A DNA stretch of 41,931 nucleotides, taken from NCBI GenBank assembly GCA_036563805.1, contig DATCLS010000080.1, forward strand, positions 1-41,931. Direction: 5' to 3'. Positions within the stretch are counted from its first letter, which is position 1. Each line of letters begins with the position of its first letter. Below, piece after piece: positions 14,386 to 21,582 of this stretch. The stretch is from DATCLS01 sp036563805. GTDB taxonomy: Bacteria; Actinomycetota; Acidimicrobiia; Acidimicrobiales; VFJN01. The notes below the pieces were generated by a model that ran no database searches, had not been told where the DNA came from, and saw only the letters and a program-made list of their open reading frames with translations. The position numbers and the translations under genes were made by a program.

Positions 14386-16074
14386 GTGTCCGAGTTGACG
14401 TTCGAAGTCGACGGCAAGCAGGTCACGGTCCCCGACGACGGCGCCAGCCTGCTCGACGTCCTGCGCGAGCGCCTGGGCCTGCGGTCCCCCAAGGACGGCT
14501 GCAGCCCCCAGGGCCAGTGCGGCTGCTGCACGGTGCTGGTCGACGGTCAGCCCCGGGTCGCCTGCGTCACCCCGGCCCGCCGCGTGCGGGGCCGGGTCGT
14601 CACGACCCTCGATGGCCTCGACGACGACCGGCAGCGGGCGTGGGCCGAGGCGTTCTGCGCCACCGGCGCCAGCCAGTGCGGGTTCTGCACGCCCGGCATC
14701 GTGGTGCGGCTGGAGGGGCTGCGGGCCAAGGGCACCGACCTGACCGACCCGGCCAAGGTCGAGCAGGCCCTGCTGGCGCACCTGTGCCGGTGCACCGGGT
14801 GGCGGACGATCCTCGACGCCGCGGCCCGGGCCGGCACCGACGCCGCAGGCGCAGGGGCCGAGGCCGCGACCCCGGCCAGCGGAGCGGCCGGCGGGACCGG
14901 CGAGCGCGACCTCGAGGCCGCGTCCCGGCGAGCGGCCATCGAGGGGCGCACGCCGCAGCGGGTGGCGCCCGAGGTGGCGCTCGGCCGCGGCGGCTTCGCC
15001 GACGACCTGGCGCCGCCCGACGCCCTGGTGGCCGTGCCCGACGGCGCCGGCGGCTGGGCCGTGGGTGAGACGCTGGCCGAGGCCCGGGCCGCGTCCGGCA
15101 AGGTCCAGGGCCGGCGGACCACGGTCGACGTCATCCACCCGGTCGAGCCGCCCGCCGGCGACTGGGACGCCGCCCTGCGCACGACCTGGGTCGAGCCCGC
15201 CTACCTCGAGCTCGACGCCTCGTGGTGCCGGCCGGGCGGTGAGCCGGCGACGCCGCTGGCCAACGGCGGGGCGTTCGGGGGCAAGCAGGCGTCGGAGGTG
15301 GGCGCCGTGGCCCGGCGGCTGGCCGACGAGCACGGCCGACCGGTGCGGGTCGTGCTGTCCCGCGAGGACGCCGTGCGCCGTGGCCCCAAGCGGCCCCCGG
15401 TGGCCGGCGGGGTCCGCGCCGACGGCACCGGCGTCCTGCGCGCCGTCCGGACACCCGGGCTGGCCGAGGCCGTGGCGTCCGTCGCCCCGGGCCTGGCCGT
15501 CGAGGAGGTCGATGTGCCCGGCCCGCCGACCTCCACCGCGATCCGGGCCGCCGGCTGGGCCGAGGCGCTCGTCCTGCTGGCCGGGGCCGGGGCGCTGGTC
15601 GGCTCGGGGACGGACGCGCCGGCCGGCGACCGCCCGCCCGGGGTGCTCGAGGCCGCTGGCGGCGAGGGCCGGGGCGCGGTGCGGCTGCGGTCCCCCGACG
15701 GCGCCGAGGCCCGGGCCGAGGTCGTGCTCGGCGCGGACGCCCGCGTGGCCGTCGAGGTGGCCTGCGGCGACCCGCTGGACACGATCGTCGTCCGCTCCTA
15801 CTGCATCGGCGCCGCCCACATGGCGCTCGGCTGGGCGTGCTCCGAGGCGCTGGCGGTCGACGCGGACGGCGAGGTCCACGACCTCACGATCCGCAGCTTC
15901 GGCATCCTGCGCGCGTCCGACACCCCGCCGATCGTGGTCGACGTCGCGCCGGGCGACGGACCGCCGGTCAACGGGTCCGACGCCGTGTTCGCCGCGGTGG
16001 CCGCCGCCACCTGGCTGGCCCAGGACCGGCCCCCGGCCTGGCCCACCGGCATCCGCCCCCGGGAGGCCGGCTGA
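14386..16074 (+). CDS. [2Fe-2S] subunit fused to a reduced molybdenum-hydroxylase domain
   Basis: A 562-residue fusion. Residues 1-150 are the small subunit of xanthine dehydrogenase/CO dehydrogenase-type enzymes: plant-ferredoxin cluster Cys39, Cys45, Cys48 and Cys60, then the helical cluster CGFCTPG (98, 101) and HLCRCTGW (134, 136). An Ala/Gly-rich linker (about 150-185) leads to pieces of the large molybdopterin subunit: ANGGAFGGKQASEV (about 292-305), RPVRVVLSREDAVRRGPKR, and a C-terminal SFGILRASDTPPIVVD region (about 500-520). The large subunit normally has about 750 residues; about 375 remain, without the usual GxGE glutamate motif. No FAD subunit or Mo-insertion chaperone is adjacent. 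It may be an electron-transfer protein or a decaying enzyme. Confidence 0.82.
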   Translation: MSELTFEVDGKQVTVPDDGASLLDVLRERLGLRSPKDGCSPQGQCGCCTVLVDGQPRVACVTPARRVRGRVVTTLDGLDDDRQRAWAEAFCATGASQCGFCTPGIVVRLEGLRAKGTDLTDPAKVEQALLAHLCRCTGWRTILDAAARAGTDAAGAGAEAATPASGAAGGTGERDLEAASRRAAIEGRTPQRVAPEVALGRGGFADDLAPPDALVAVPDGAGGWAVGETLAEARAASGKVQGRRTTVDVIHPVEPPAGDWDAALRTTWVEPAYLELDASWCRPGGEPATPLANGGAFGGKQASEVGAVARRLADEHGRPVRVVLSREDAVRRGPKRPPVAGGVRADGTGVLRAVRTPGLAEAVASVAPGLAVEEVDVPGPPTSTAIRAAGWAEALVLLAGAGALVGSGTDAPAGDRPPGVLEAAGGEGRGAVRLRSPDGAEARAEVVLGADARVAVEVACGDPLDTIVVRSYCIGAAHMALGWACSEALAVDADGEVHDLTIRSFGILRASDTPPIVVDVAPGDGPPVNGSDAVFAAVAAATWLAQDRPPAWPTGIRPREAG

Positions 16075-16147
16075 CGGTCCCCGCCGGATCCCACCGGCAC
16101 CCGCCCCCGGCGGTCCGGGAGCGGCACCCGCCGGCCCGGCGGCCGGC

Positions 16148-16153
16148 TAACTT
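16148..16153 (+). promoter_or_regulatory. -10 box (TAACTT) for ridA
   Basis: TAACTT lies 8 bases before ATG 16162, the leaderless spacing seen repeatedly here. Confidence 0.5.
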
Positions 16154-16161
16154 CGCCGGGC

Positions 16162-16527
16162 ATGTCGTCCTCTGCACCCCGTCCCGTCGGGGCCTACACG
16201 CCGATCGTGAGGGCCGGCGACTGGCTGATCGTGTCCGGCCAGGTGGGCCTGGCCGACGGCGAGATCGTGCCGGGCGGCCTGGAGGCCGAGCTGCGCCAGG
16301 CCATCGCCAACCTGGCGGCCCTGCTGGAGTCCGAGGGCGCCACGCTGCGCGACGTGGTGAAGACCACGGTGTTCCTCCGGCACATGAGCGACTACGCCGA
16401 GATGAACGCCACGTACCTCGACGCCTTCGGCGGCCACCGCCCGGCCCGCTCCGCCATCGGCGTAGCCGAGCTGCCCCTCGGTGCCCTCGTCGAAGTGGAG
16501 GCGTGGGCCTACGTCGGGGGAAGATGA
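16162..16527 (+). CDS. RidA-family reactive-intermediate deaminase
   Basis: A 121-residue member of the YjgF/YER057c/UK114 family. RidA proteins hydrolyse reactive enamine/imine intermediates from PLP enzymes. The signature Arg is in PARSAIGVAELPLGALVEVEAWA (about 93-115), and the N-terminal PVGAYTPIVRAGDWLIVSGQVG and VVKTTVFLRHMSDYAEMN match the family. Length is typical. A 52-residue membrane peptide gene begins 5 bases after its stop. Some RidA homologues have lost deaminase activity, but the Arg kept here fits an active enzyme. Confidence 0.9.
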   Translation: MSSSAPRPVGAYTPIVRAGDWLIVSGQVGLADGEIVPGGLEAELRQAIANLAALLESEGATLRDVVKTTVFLRHMSDYAEMNATYLDAFGGHRPARSAIGVAELPLGALVEVEAWAYVGGR

Positions 16528-16531
16528 GGCC

Positions 16532-16690
16532 ATGATCGGTGCCATCGCCCTGGCCGTCGTGCTCGTGATCGTCCTGCCGGTCGCCTTCCTCATGTCCGGC
16601 GCCGTCGTCGCTGCGCTGCTCGGCCAGGTGGCCACGCTCGATGCCGAGGCCCGTCACGAGGGCAGCGAGCTGATCGCGCTCAACAAGTAG
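16532..16690 (+). CDS. 52-residue single-pass membrane peptide
   Basis: ATG 16532, five bases after ridA. The first 33 residues are strongly hydrophobic (IGAIALAVVLVIVLPVAFLMSGAVVAALLG in pieces), and the tail LDAEARHEGSELIALNK is polar. GATGAGG lies just upstream. It is too small to assign, but third-position GC bias, operon spacing and clean membrane topology support a real gene. No homologous family is recognised by eye. Confidence 0.6.
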   Translation: MIGAIALAVVLVIVLPVAFLMSGAVVAALLGQVATLDAEARHEGSELIALNK

Positions 16691-16758
16691 CCGCAGGTAG
16701 CCGCACCCACCGGGGGCGGCGGGCGCGACGGCGATACGCGGGCGGCGCGACGCGGGGC

Positions 16759-17439
16759 TCAGAGCCCCCAGCGGCTCTGGCCGAAGCGGTAGCCGACCGA
16801 GCGGACCGTCTGGATCAGGTTGGCGTGCTCCTCGCCGAGCTTGGCCCGCAGCCGCCGGATGTGGACGTCGACGGTGCGGGCGCCGCCGTAGTACTCGTAG
16901 CCCCACACCCGGCTGAGCAGGGTCTCGCGGGTGAACACCCGGCCCGGGTGCGAGGCGAGGAACTTGAGCAGCTCGTACTCCATGTAGGTGAGGTCGAGCG
17001 GCCGGCCCTCGATGGCGGCCTGGTAGGTCTCGAGGTTGAGCACGAGCGGCCCGTACTCGACCAGCTCGGGGCGGGTGCCCCGGCCGGTCCGCCAGAACAG
17101 GTGCTTGAGCCGGGCCTCCAGCTCGAGCGGCTGGAAGGGGTAGAGGCAGAAATCGTCGAACAGGTCCTCGCGCAGCTCGAGGTCGCCGAGCTGGGCGCCG
17201 GACACGAGCAGCAGCAGCGGCTCGAGCGGCAGGTCGCGTTTTCGCAGCGCCCGACACAGGGCGAACGCGCCTTCGGGCTCGTTGGCCGCCACCACCACCC
17301 CGCCGGCCCAGCCGTCCTCGGGCTCGCTGCGCGTGGCCGCACGTTCGTCGGCCACGGCCTTCCAGGGGTAGCCCACGAGGTCGAGCGCCTGGGCGAGCTC
17401 GGGCGGGGCCGGGTCGGGGAAGAGCAGGAGGGGTTCCAT
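16759..17439 (-). CDS. glnR: GlnR-like orphan OmpR-type nitrogen regulator
   Basis: A 226-residue OmpR/PhoB-type protein. The receiver-like domain (1-120) lacks the phosphoacceptor Asp: the expected strand-3 position reads VVVAANEPEG. The winged helix (about 135-225) reads LDLTYMEYELLKFLASHPGR, TRETLLSRVWGYEYYGGARTVDVHIRRLRAKLG, TVRSVGYRFGQ. This closely resembles actinobacterial GlnR, which also works without phosphorylation. The gene follows a glutamine synthetase by 26 bases on the same strand, and a GlnR-box candidate lies upstream of that gene. ATG 17439 (MEPLLLF) is chosen because longer starts run into glnA. Other orphan OmpR regulators are possible, but context strongly favours nitrogen control. 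Confidence 0.72.
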   Translation of the reverse strand: MEPLLLFPDPAPPELAQALDLVGYPWKAVADERAATRSEPEDGWAGGVVVAANEPEGAFALCRALRKRDLPLEPLLLLVSGAQLGDLELREDLFDDFCLYPFQPLELEARLKHLFWRTGRGTRPELVEYGPLVLNLETYQAAIEGRPLDLTYMEYELLKFLASHPGRVFTRETLLSRVWGYEYYGGARTVDVHIRRLRAKLGEEHANLIQTVRSVGYRFGQSRWGL

Positions 17440-17465
17440 AGCGACGAAGGGTCCTGCCGGGAGGG

Positions 17466-18809
17466 TCAGAGTCTGGTCAGGTAACGGTCGAGCTCGAACT
17501 GGGTGACCTGGGTCTTGTACTCCATCCACTCGTTCCGCTTGTTGCGGATGAACCACTCGAAGACGTGTTCACCCAGGCACTCGGCCACCCACTCCGACTC
17601 CTCCATGACGTCGAGCGCCTCGGAGAGCGACTGGGGCAGCGTCTTGATGCCCTCGGCCATGCGCTCCTCCGGCGTGAGCTCGTAGAGGTTGACGGAGGTC
17701 TCCTCCGGCAGCTCGTAGCCCTCCTCCAGGCCCTTGAGCCCGGCGGCCAGCACGAGCGAGAAGGCCAGGTAGGGGTTGCAGGCCGAGTCGGGCGCCCGGA
17801 ACTCGATGCGGGCGCTCTCGGCCTTGCCGCTCTTCATCGGCGGCACGTTCACGATCACCGACCGGTTGTTGCGGGCCCACGAGATGAAGATCGGGGCCTC
17901 GTAGCCGATCACCAGCCGCTTGTACGAGTTGACCCACTGGTTGGTGACCGCGGTGATCTCGGGCGCGTGGCGCAGCAACCCGGCGATGAAGCCCCGGGCC
18001 GCCTTGGACAGGCCGTGCTCGTCGCCCGGGTCGTAGAAGGCGTTGGTGTCGCCCTCGAACAGCGAGAAGTGGGTGTGCATGCCCGAGCCCTGGACCCCGA
18101 CCAGGGGCTTGGGCATGAACGTGGCGTGGACGTTGGCCTCGAGCGCCACCTCCTTAACCACCAGCCGGAACGTCATGATGTTGTCGGCCATGGTCAGGGC
18201 GTCGGTGTAGCGCAGGTCGATCTCGTGCTGGCTGGGGGCGTCCTCGTGGTGGCTGTACTCGACGGGGATGCCCATCGCCTCCAGCGTGTGGATCGTGCGC
18301 TGGCGCAGGTCGGTGGCCACGTCGGCCGTGGTCAGGTCGAAGTACGAGGCCTGGTCGAGCGGCTCCAGCGGCCGGTTGGGGTCGCCGTGGGCGAAGTAGA
18401 AGAACTCCATCTCCGGCGCGGCGTAGAAGCTGAAGCCCCGCTCGCGGGCCATGTCGAGGTTGCGCCGCAGGACCTGCCGGGGGTCGCCCTCGAACGGCGT
18501 GCCGTCGAGGTTGACGATGTCGCAGAACATGCGGGCCGAGGTGCCGATGCCGTCGGCCCAGGGCAGGATCTCGAAGCTGTTGGGGTCGGGCGACGCCAGG
18601 ACGTCGGACTCCTGCACCCGGCTGTAGCCGTCGATCGAGGACCCGTCGAACCGCATGCCCCCGTCGAAGGCGTTCTCGAGCTCGGCCGGCGAGATCGCGA
18701 ACGACTTGAGCTGGCCCAGAACGTCGGTGAACCAGAGGCGGATCATGCGCACGCCGCGCTCCTCGACCGTGCGCAGCACGTATTCACGCTGACGTTCGGT
18801 GCTCTCCAT
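17466..18809 (-). CDS. glnA2: Glutamine synthetase type I, GlnA2-like
   Basis: A 447-residue GSI catalysing glutamate + ammonia + ATP to glutamine. The glycine/Asp loop RFDGSSIDGYSRVQESD, the glutamate-binding MEFFYF, the HEDAPSQHEIDLRY metal-binding segment, the ATP-binding FMPKPLVGVQGSGMHTH and the NRSVIVNVP segment are all present. The N-terminus (REYVLRTVEERGVRMIRLWFTDVLGQLKS) and length match M. tuberculosis GlnA2 (446 residues). NLYELTPEER sits where GlnA1 has its adenylylation loop, though regulation by GlnE is less likely in this group. ATG 18809 is chosen because AGGA lies 8 bases upstream. The GlnR-like gene follows it in an apparent operon. Confidence 0.92.
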   Translation of the reverse strand: MESTERQREYVLRTVEERGVRMIRLWFTDVLGQLKSFAISPAELENAFDGGMRFDGSSIDGYSRVQESDVLASPDPNSFEILPWADGIGTSARMFCDIVNLDGTPFEGDPRQVLRRNLDMARERGFSFYAAPEMEFFYFAHGDPNRPLEPLDQASYFDLTTADVATDLRQRTIHTLEAMGIPVEYSHHEDAPSQHEIDLRYTDALTMADNIMTFRLVVKEVALEANVHATFMPKPLVGVQGSGMHTHFSLFEGDTNAFYDPGDEHGLSKAARGFIAGLLRHAPEITAVTNQWVNSYKRLVIGYEAPIFISWARNNRSVIVNVPPMKSGKAESARIEFRAPDSACNPYLAFSLVLAAGLKGLEEGYELPEETSVNLYELTPEERMAEGIKTLPQSLSEALDVMEESEWVAECLGEHVFEWFIRNKRNEWMEYKTQVTQFELDRYLTRL

Positions 18810-18859
18810 GCGTGGCATCCTGCGGCGGCGTCCCGTCACCCGCAAGCCGGGCCTGCCCG

Positions 18860-18898
18860 GTTCACATAACGTTCACATCCGAGCAACAGGTCAGAAAC
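18860..18898. promoter_or_regulatory. Candidate GlnR box: four half-sites at 11-bp period
   Basis: Half-sites TTCAC (18861-18865), TTCAC (18872-18876), GCAAC (18883-18887) and GAAAC (18894-18898) are each separated by exactly six bases. The known actinobacterial GlnR operator is gTnAC-n6-GaAAc repeated with the same 11-bp period; the fourth site is a perfect GAAAC. It lies between divergent glnA2 (start 18809) and glnII (start 18957), as expected for nitrogen-controlled promoters. Confidence 0.7.
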
Positions 18899-18956
18899 TG
18901 GCCACTGAGAGGGTGCGCCACCGGTACGAGACCACGAGCCGGAGGCTACCTCTCCC

Positions 18957-19958
18957 ATGCCCTACAAGGCCGAGTACATCTGGATCGACGGCACCGAGCC
19001 GACGGCGAAACTGCGTTCCAAGACCAAGATCGTGGCCGACGGGGCAGAGCCTCCCATCTGGGGCTTCGACGGCTCGAGCACGAACCAGGCGCCGGGCGAA
19101 CAGTCCGACTGCGTGCTCCAGCCCGTGTTCACGTGCCCCGACCCGATCCGGGGCGGCGACAACAAGCTGGTGCTGGCCGAGGTGCTGAACACCGACATGA
19201 CCCCCCACGCCACCAACACCCGGGCGGCGTGCGTCGAGGTGGCCACCCGGTTCAAGGACCAGGAGCCGCTCTTCGGCATCGAGCAGGAGTACACGTTCTT
19301 CAAGGACGGCCGTCCTTACGGCTTCCCGCCCCGGGGCTTCCCAGCCCCGCAGGGCGGCTACTACTGCGGCGTCGGCGCCGACGAGGTGTTCGGCCGGCCG
19401 ATCGTCGAGGAGCACATGGACGCCTGCCTGGCCGCCGGCCTCCACCTGTCCGGCATCAACGCCGAGGTCATGCCCGGCCAGTGGGAGTTCCAGATCGGCC
19501 CGGTGGCCCCGCCACAGGTGGCCGACGAGCTGTGGGTGGCCCGCTGGCTGCTCTACCGCATCGCCGAGAAGTACGACGTGGCCGCCACGCTCGACCCCAA
19601 GCCGGTCCCCGGGGACTGGAACGGCGCCGGCGCCCACACCAACTTCTCGACCAACGCCATGCGCGAGCGCTACGACGCCATCATCACGGCCTGCGAGGCC
19701 CTGGGCGAGCGCGCCGCCGAGCACATCGCCGGCTACGGCGCCGACATCGAGCACCGCCTGACCGGCATGCACGAGACCGCCCCATGGGACAAGTTCCACT
19801 ACGGCGTGTCCGACCGCGGCGCCTCGATCCGCATCCCCTGGCAGGTCGAGGTCGACAAGAAGGGCTACATCGAGGACCGGCGGCCAAACGCCAACTGCGA
19901 CCCGTACGTCACGACCCGGCTGATCGTCGAGACCTGCTGCTCGGCGCTCGCCGGCTAG
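18957..19958 (+). CDS. glnII: Glutamine synthetase type II (eukaryotic-type, GlnII)
   Basis: A 333-residue GSII, the octa/decameric type found in eukaryotes, rhizobia, Frankia and Streptomyces. The N-terminal YIWIDGTEPTAKLRSKTK and PIWGFDGSSTNQAPG are diagnostic for GSII. GIEQEYTFF supplies metal-binding glutamates, INAEVMPGQWEFQIGP and GAGAHTNFSTNAMR form the active site, and SDRGASIRIP with YIEDRRPNANCDPY close it. The ATG is 11 bases after a GGAGG. It diverges from glnA2 across a putative GlnR box and ends in a 15-bp terminator, so it is monocistronic. GSII typically serves ammonia assimilation under nitrogen limitation and is not adenylylated. Confidence 0.95.
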   Translation: MPYKAEYIWIDGTEPTAKLRSKTKIVADGAEPPIWGFDGSSTNQAPGEQSDCVLQPVFTCPDPIRGGDNKLVLAEVLNTDMTPHATNTRAACVEVATRFKDQEPLFGIEQEYTFFKDGRPYGFPPRGFPAPQGGYYCGVGADEVFGRPIVEEHMDACLAAGLHLSGINAEVMPGQWEFQIGPVAPPQVADELWVARWLLYRIAEKYDVAATLDPKPVPGDWNGAGAHTNFSTNAMRERYDAIITACEALGERAAEHIAGYGADIEHRLTGMHETAPWDKFHYGVSDRGASIRIPWQVEVDKKGYIEDRRPNANCDPYVTTRLIVETCCSALAG

Positions 19959-19991
19959 GACCGTCGGGCCAGGCGCCCGACCGCTGGGGAG

Positions 19992-20028
19992 ACGAGTGGG
20001 GGCGCCTGTGCGGGGCGCCCCCACTCGT
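19992..20028 (+). terminator. 15-bp hairpin terminator of glnII
   Basis: Perfect stem 19992-20006 with 20014-20028 and a TGTGCGG loop, 34 bases after the glnII stop, followed by GCGTTGTTAGCTTT. Confidence 0.85.
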
Positions 20029-20035
20029 GCGTTGT

Positions 20036-20041
20036 TAGCTT
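20036..20041 (+). promoter_or_regulatory. -10 box (TAGCTT) for glnA1
   Basis: TAGCTT predicts a start near 20048 and a leader of about 34 bases with AGGGAG at 20071-20076 ahead of GTG 20082. No GlnR-type 11-bp repeat is seen here. Confidence 0.4.
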
Positions 20042-20081
20042 TCGGGACCACCGCCTCCCAGGCATGGAGAAGGGAGTACTA

Positions 20082-21506
20082 GTGCAGGAACGAAATCCCG
20101 ACGAGGTTCTCGCCCTGGTGCGCGACCAGGGGATCGAGGTCGTCGACCTGAGATTCTGCGATCTGCCCGGCCTCATGCAGCACTTCTCCATGCCGGCCGG
20201 GTACCTCGAGGCCGACATGTTCGAGGAGGGTCTCGGCTTCGACGGGTCGTCGATCCGTGGCTTCCAGGAGATCCAGGAGTCCGACATGCTCCTGGTCCCC
20301 GACCCCAACACCGCGGTCGTCGACCCGTTCACCGAGCACAAGACCCTGAACATCAACTGCTTCGTGCGCGACCCCGTGACGGGCGAGGCCTACAGCCGCG
20401 ACCCGCGCTACGTCGCCAAGAAGGCCGAGGAGTTCCTGGTCTCCACCGGCGTGGCCGACACGGCCTACATCGGGCCCGAGGCGGAGTTCTTCGTCTTCGA
20501 CGACGTGCGGTTCGGCCAGAACGAGCACGAGGGCTTCTACAGCGTCGACTCGGTCGAGGCCGCCTGGAACAGCGGGCGCGACGAGGGCCCCAACCTCGGC
20601 TACAAGCCGCGGTACAAGGAGGGCTACTTCCCGGTCCCGCCCATGGACCACTTCCAGGACCTCCGGTCGGAGATGGTCCTGACGCTCGAGCGCCTCGGCA
20701 TCGAGGTCGAGATCCACCACCACGAGGTGGGCACGGCCGGCCAGGCCGAGATCGACATGCGGTTCGACTCGCTGCTCCGCATGGCCGACAAGCTCATGCT
20801 CTACAAGTACGTCATCAAGAACGTCGCCTGGCGGGCCGGCAAGACGGCGACGTTCATGCCCAAGCCCGTGTTCCAGGACAACGGCTCGGGCATGCACACC
20901 CACCAGTCGCTGTGGAAGGGCGGCCAGCCGCTGTTCTACGACGAGACCGGCTACGCCGGGCTGTCCGACGTCGGGCGCTGGTACATCGGCGGGCTGCTCG
21001 CCCACGCGCCGGCCGTGCTGGCGTTCTCGAATCCGACGACCAACAGCTACAAGCGGCTGGTCCCCGGCTACGAGGCGCCGGTCAACCTGGTGTATAGCCA
21101 GCGCAACCGGTCGGCGGCGGTGCGGATCCCGCTCTACAGCCAGAGCCCCAAGGCCAAGCGGCTCGAGTTCCGCTGCCCCGACCCGTCGTGCAACCCCTAC
21201 CTGGCGTTCTCGGCGATGCTGATGGCCGGCCTCGACGGCATCCAGAACCGCATCGAGCCGCCGGCGCCGGTCGACAAGGACCTCTACGACCTGCCGCCCG
21301 ACGAGCTGGCCAAGGTCCCCCAGGTACCGGGCTCGCTCGACGCCGTGCTCGACGCCCTGGAGCAGGACAACGCCTTCCTCAAGGCCGGCGGCGTGTTCAC
21401 CGACGACCTGATCGAGACGTGGATCGCCTACAAGCGGGAGAACGAGGTCGACGCCCTGCGTCTCCGCCCGCACCCGTGGGAGTTCCACCTCTACTACGAC
21501 ATCTAG
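20082..21506 (+). CDS. glnA1: Glutamine synthetase type I-beta (GlnA1-like)
   Basis: A 474-residue dodecameric GSI. Key segments are FCDLPGLMQHF, GFDGSSIRGFQEIQESDM, GPEAEFFVFDDVRF, HEVGTAGQAEIDMRFDSL, FMPKPVFQDNGSGMHTHQSL and NRSAAVRIP. The adenylylation loop reads DKDLYDLPPDEL with target Tyr402, so activity should be controlled by GlnE, encoded at 27337-30033. The chosen start GTG 20082 has AGGGAG five bases upstream and gives the family N-terminus (M-x-ERNPDEVLALVRDQG); ATG 20064 lacks a ribosome site. A 17-bp hairpin follows. It is the probable main housekeeping glutamine synthetase; M. tuberculosis GlnA1 (478 residues) is the closest named relative. Confidence 0.95.
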   Translation: MQERNPDEVLALVRDQGIEVVDLRFCDLPGLMQHFSMPAGYLEADMFEEGLGFDGSSIRGFQEIQESDMLLVPDPNTAVVDPFTEHKTLNINCFVRDPVTGEAYSRDPRYVAKKAEEFLVSTGVADTAYIGPEAEFFVFDDVRFGQNEHEGFYSVDSVEAAWNSGRDEGPNLGYKPRYKEGYFPVPPMDHFQDLRSEMVLTLERLGIEVEIHHHEVGTAGQAEIDMRFDSLLRMADKLMLYKYVIKNVAWRAGKTATFMPKPVFQDNGSGMHTHQSLWKGGQPLFYDETGYAGLSDVGRWYIGGLLAHAPAVLAFSNPTTNSYKRLVPGYEAPVNLVYSQRNRSAAVRIPLYSQSPKAKRLEFRCPDPSCNPYLAFSAMLMAGLDGIQNRIEPPAPVDKDLYDLPPDELAKVPQVPGSLDAVLDALEQDNAFLKAGGVFTDDLIETWIAYKRENEVDALRLRPHPWEFHLYYDI

Positions 21507-21526
21507 CCCCTGACCTGGGCCTTCCT

Positions 21527-21567
21527 GCCGGCGGCACCCGCACGCGCACCGTGCGGGTGCCGCCGGC
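21527..21567. terminator. 17-bp hairpin between convergent glnA1 and anchored protein gene
   Basis: Perfect stem 21527-21543 with 21551-21567 and a seven-base loop GCGCACC. It begins 20 bases after glnA1 and ends 15 bases before the stop of the opposing gene, so it should act in both directions. Confidence 0.85.
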
Positions 21568-21582
21568 TCGCGTCAGGCGCCG

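Noticed and set aside
20064..20081. ATG 20064 as the glnA1 start
   Set aside because: It has no ribosome site and sits inside the AGGGAG-bearing leader of GTG 20082, which gives the family N-terminus.
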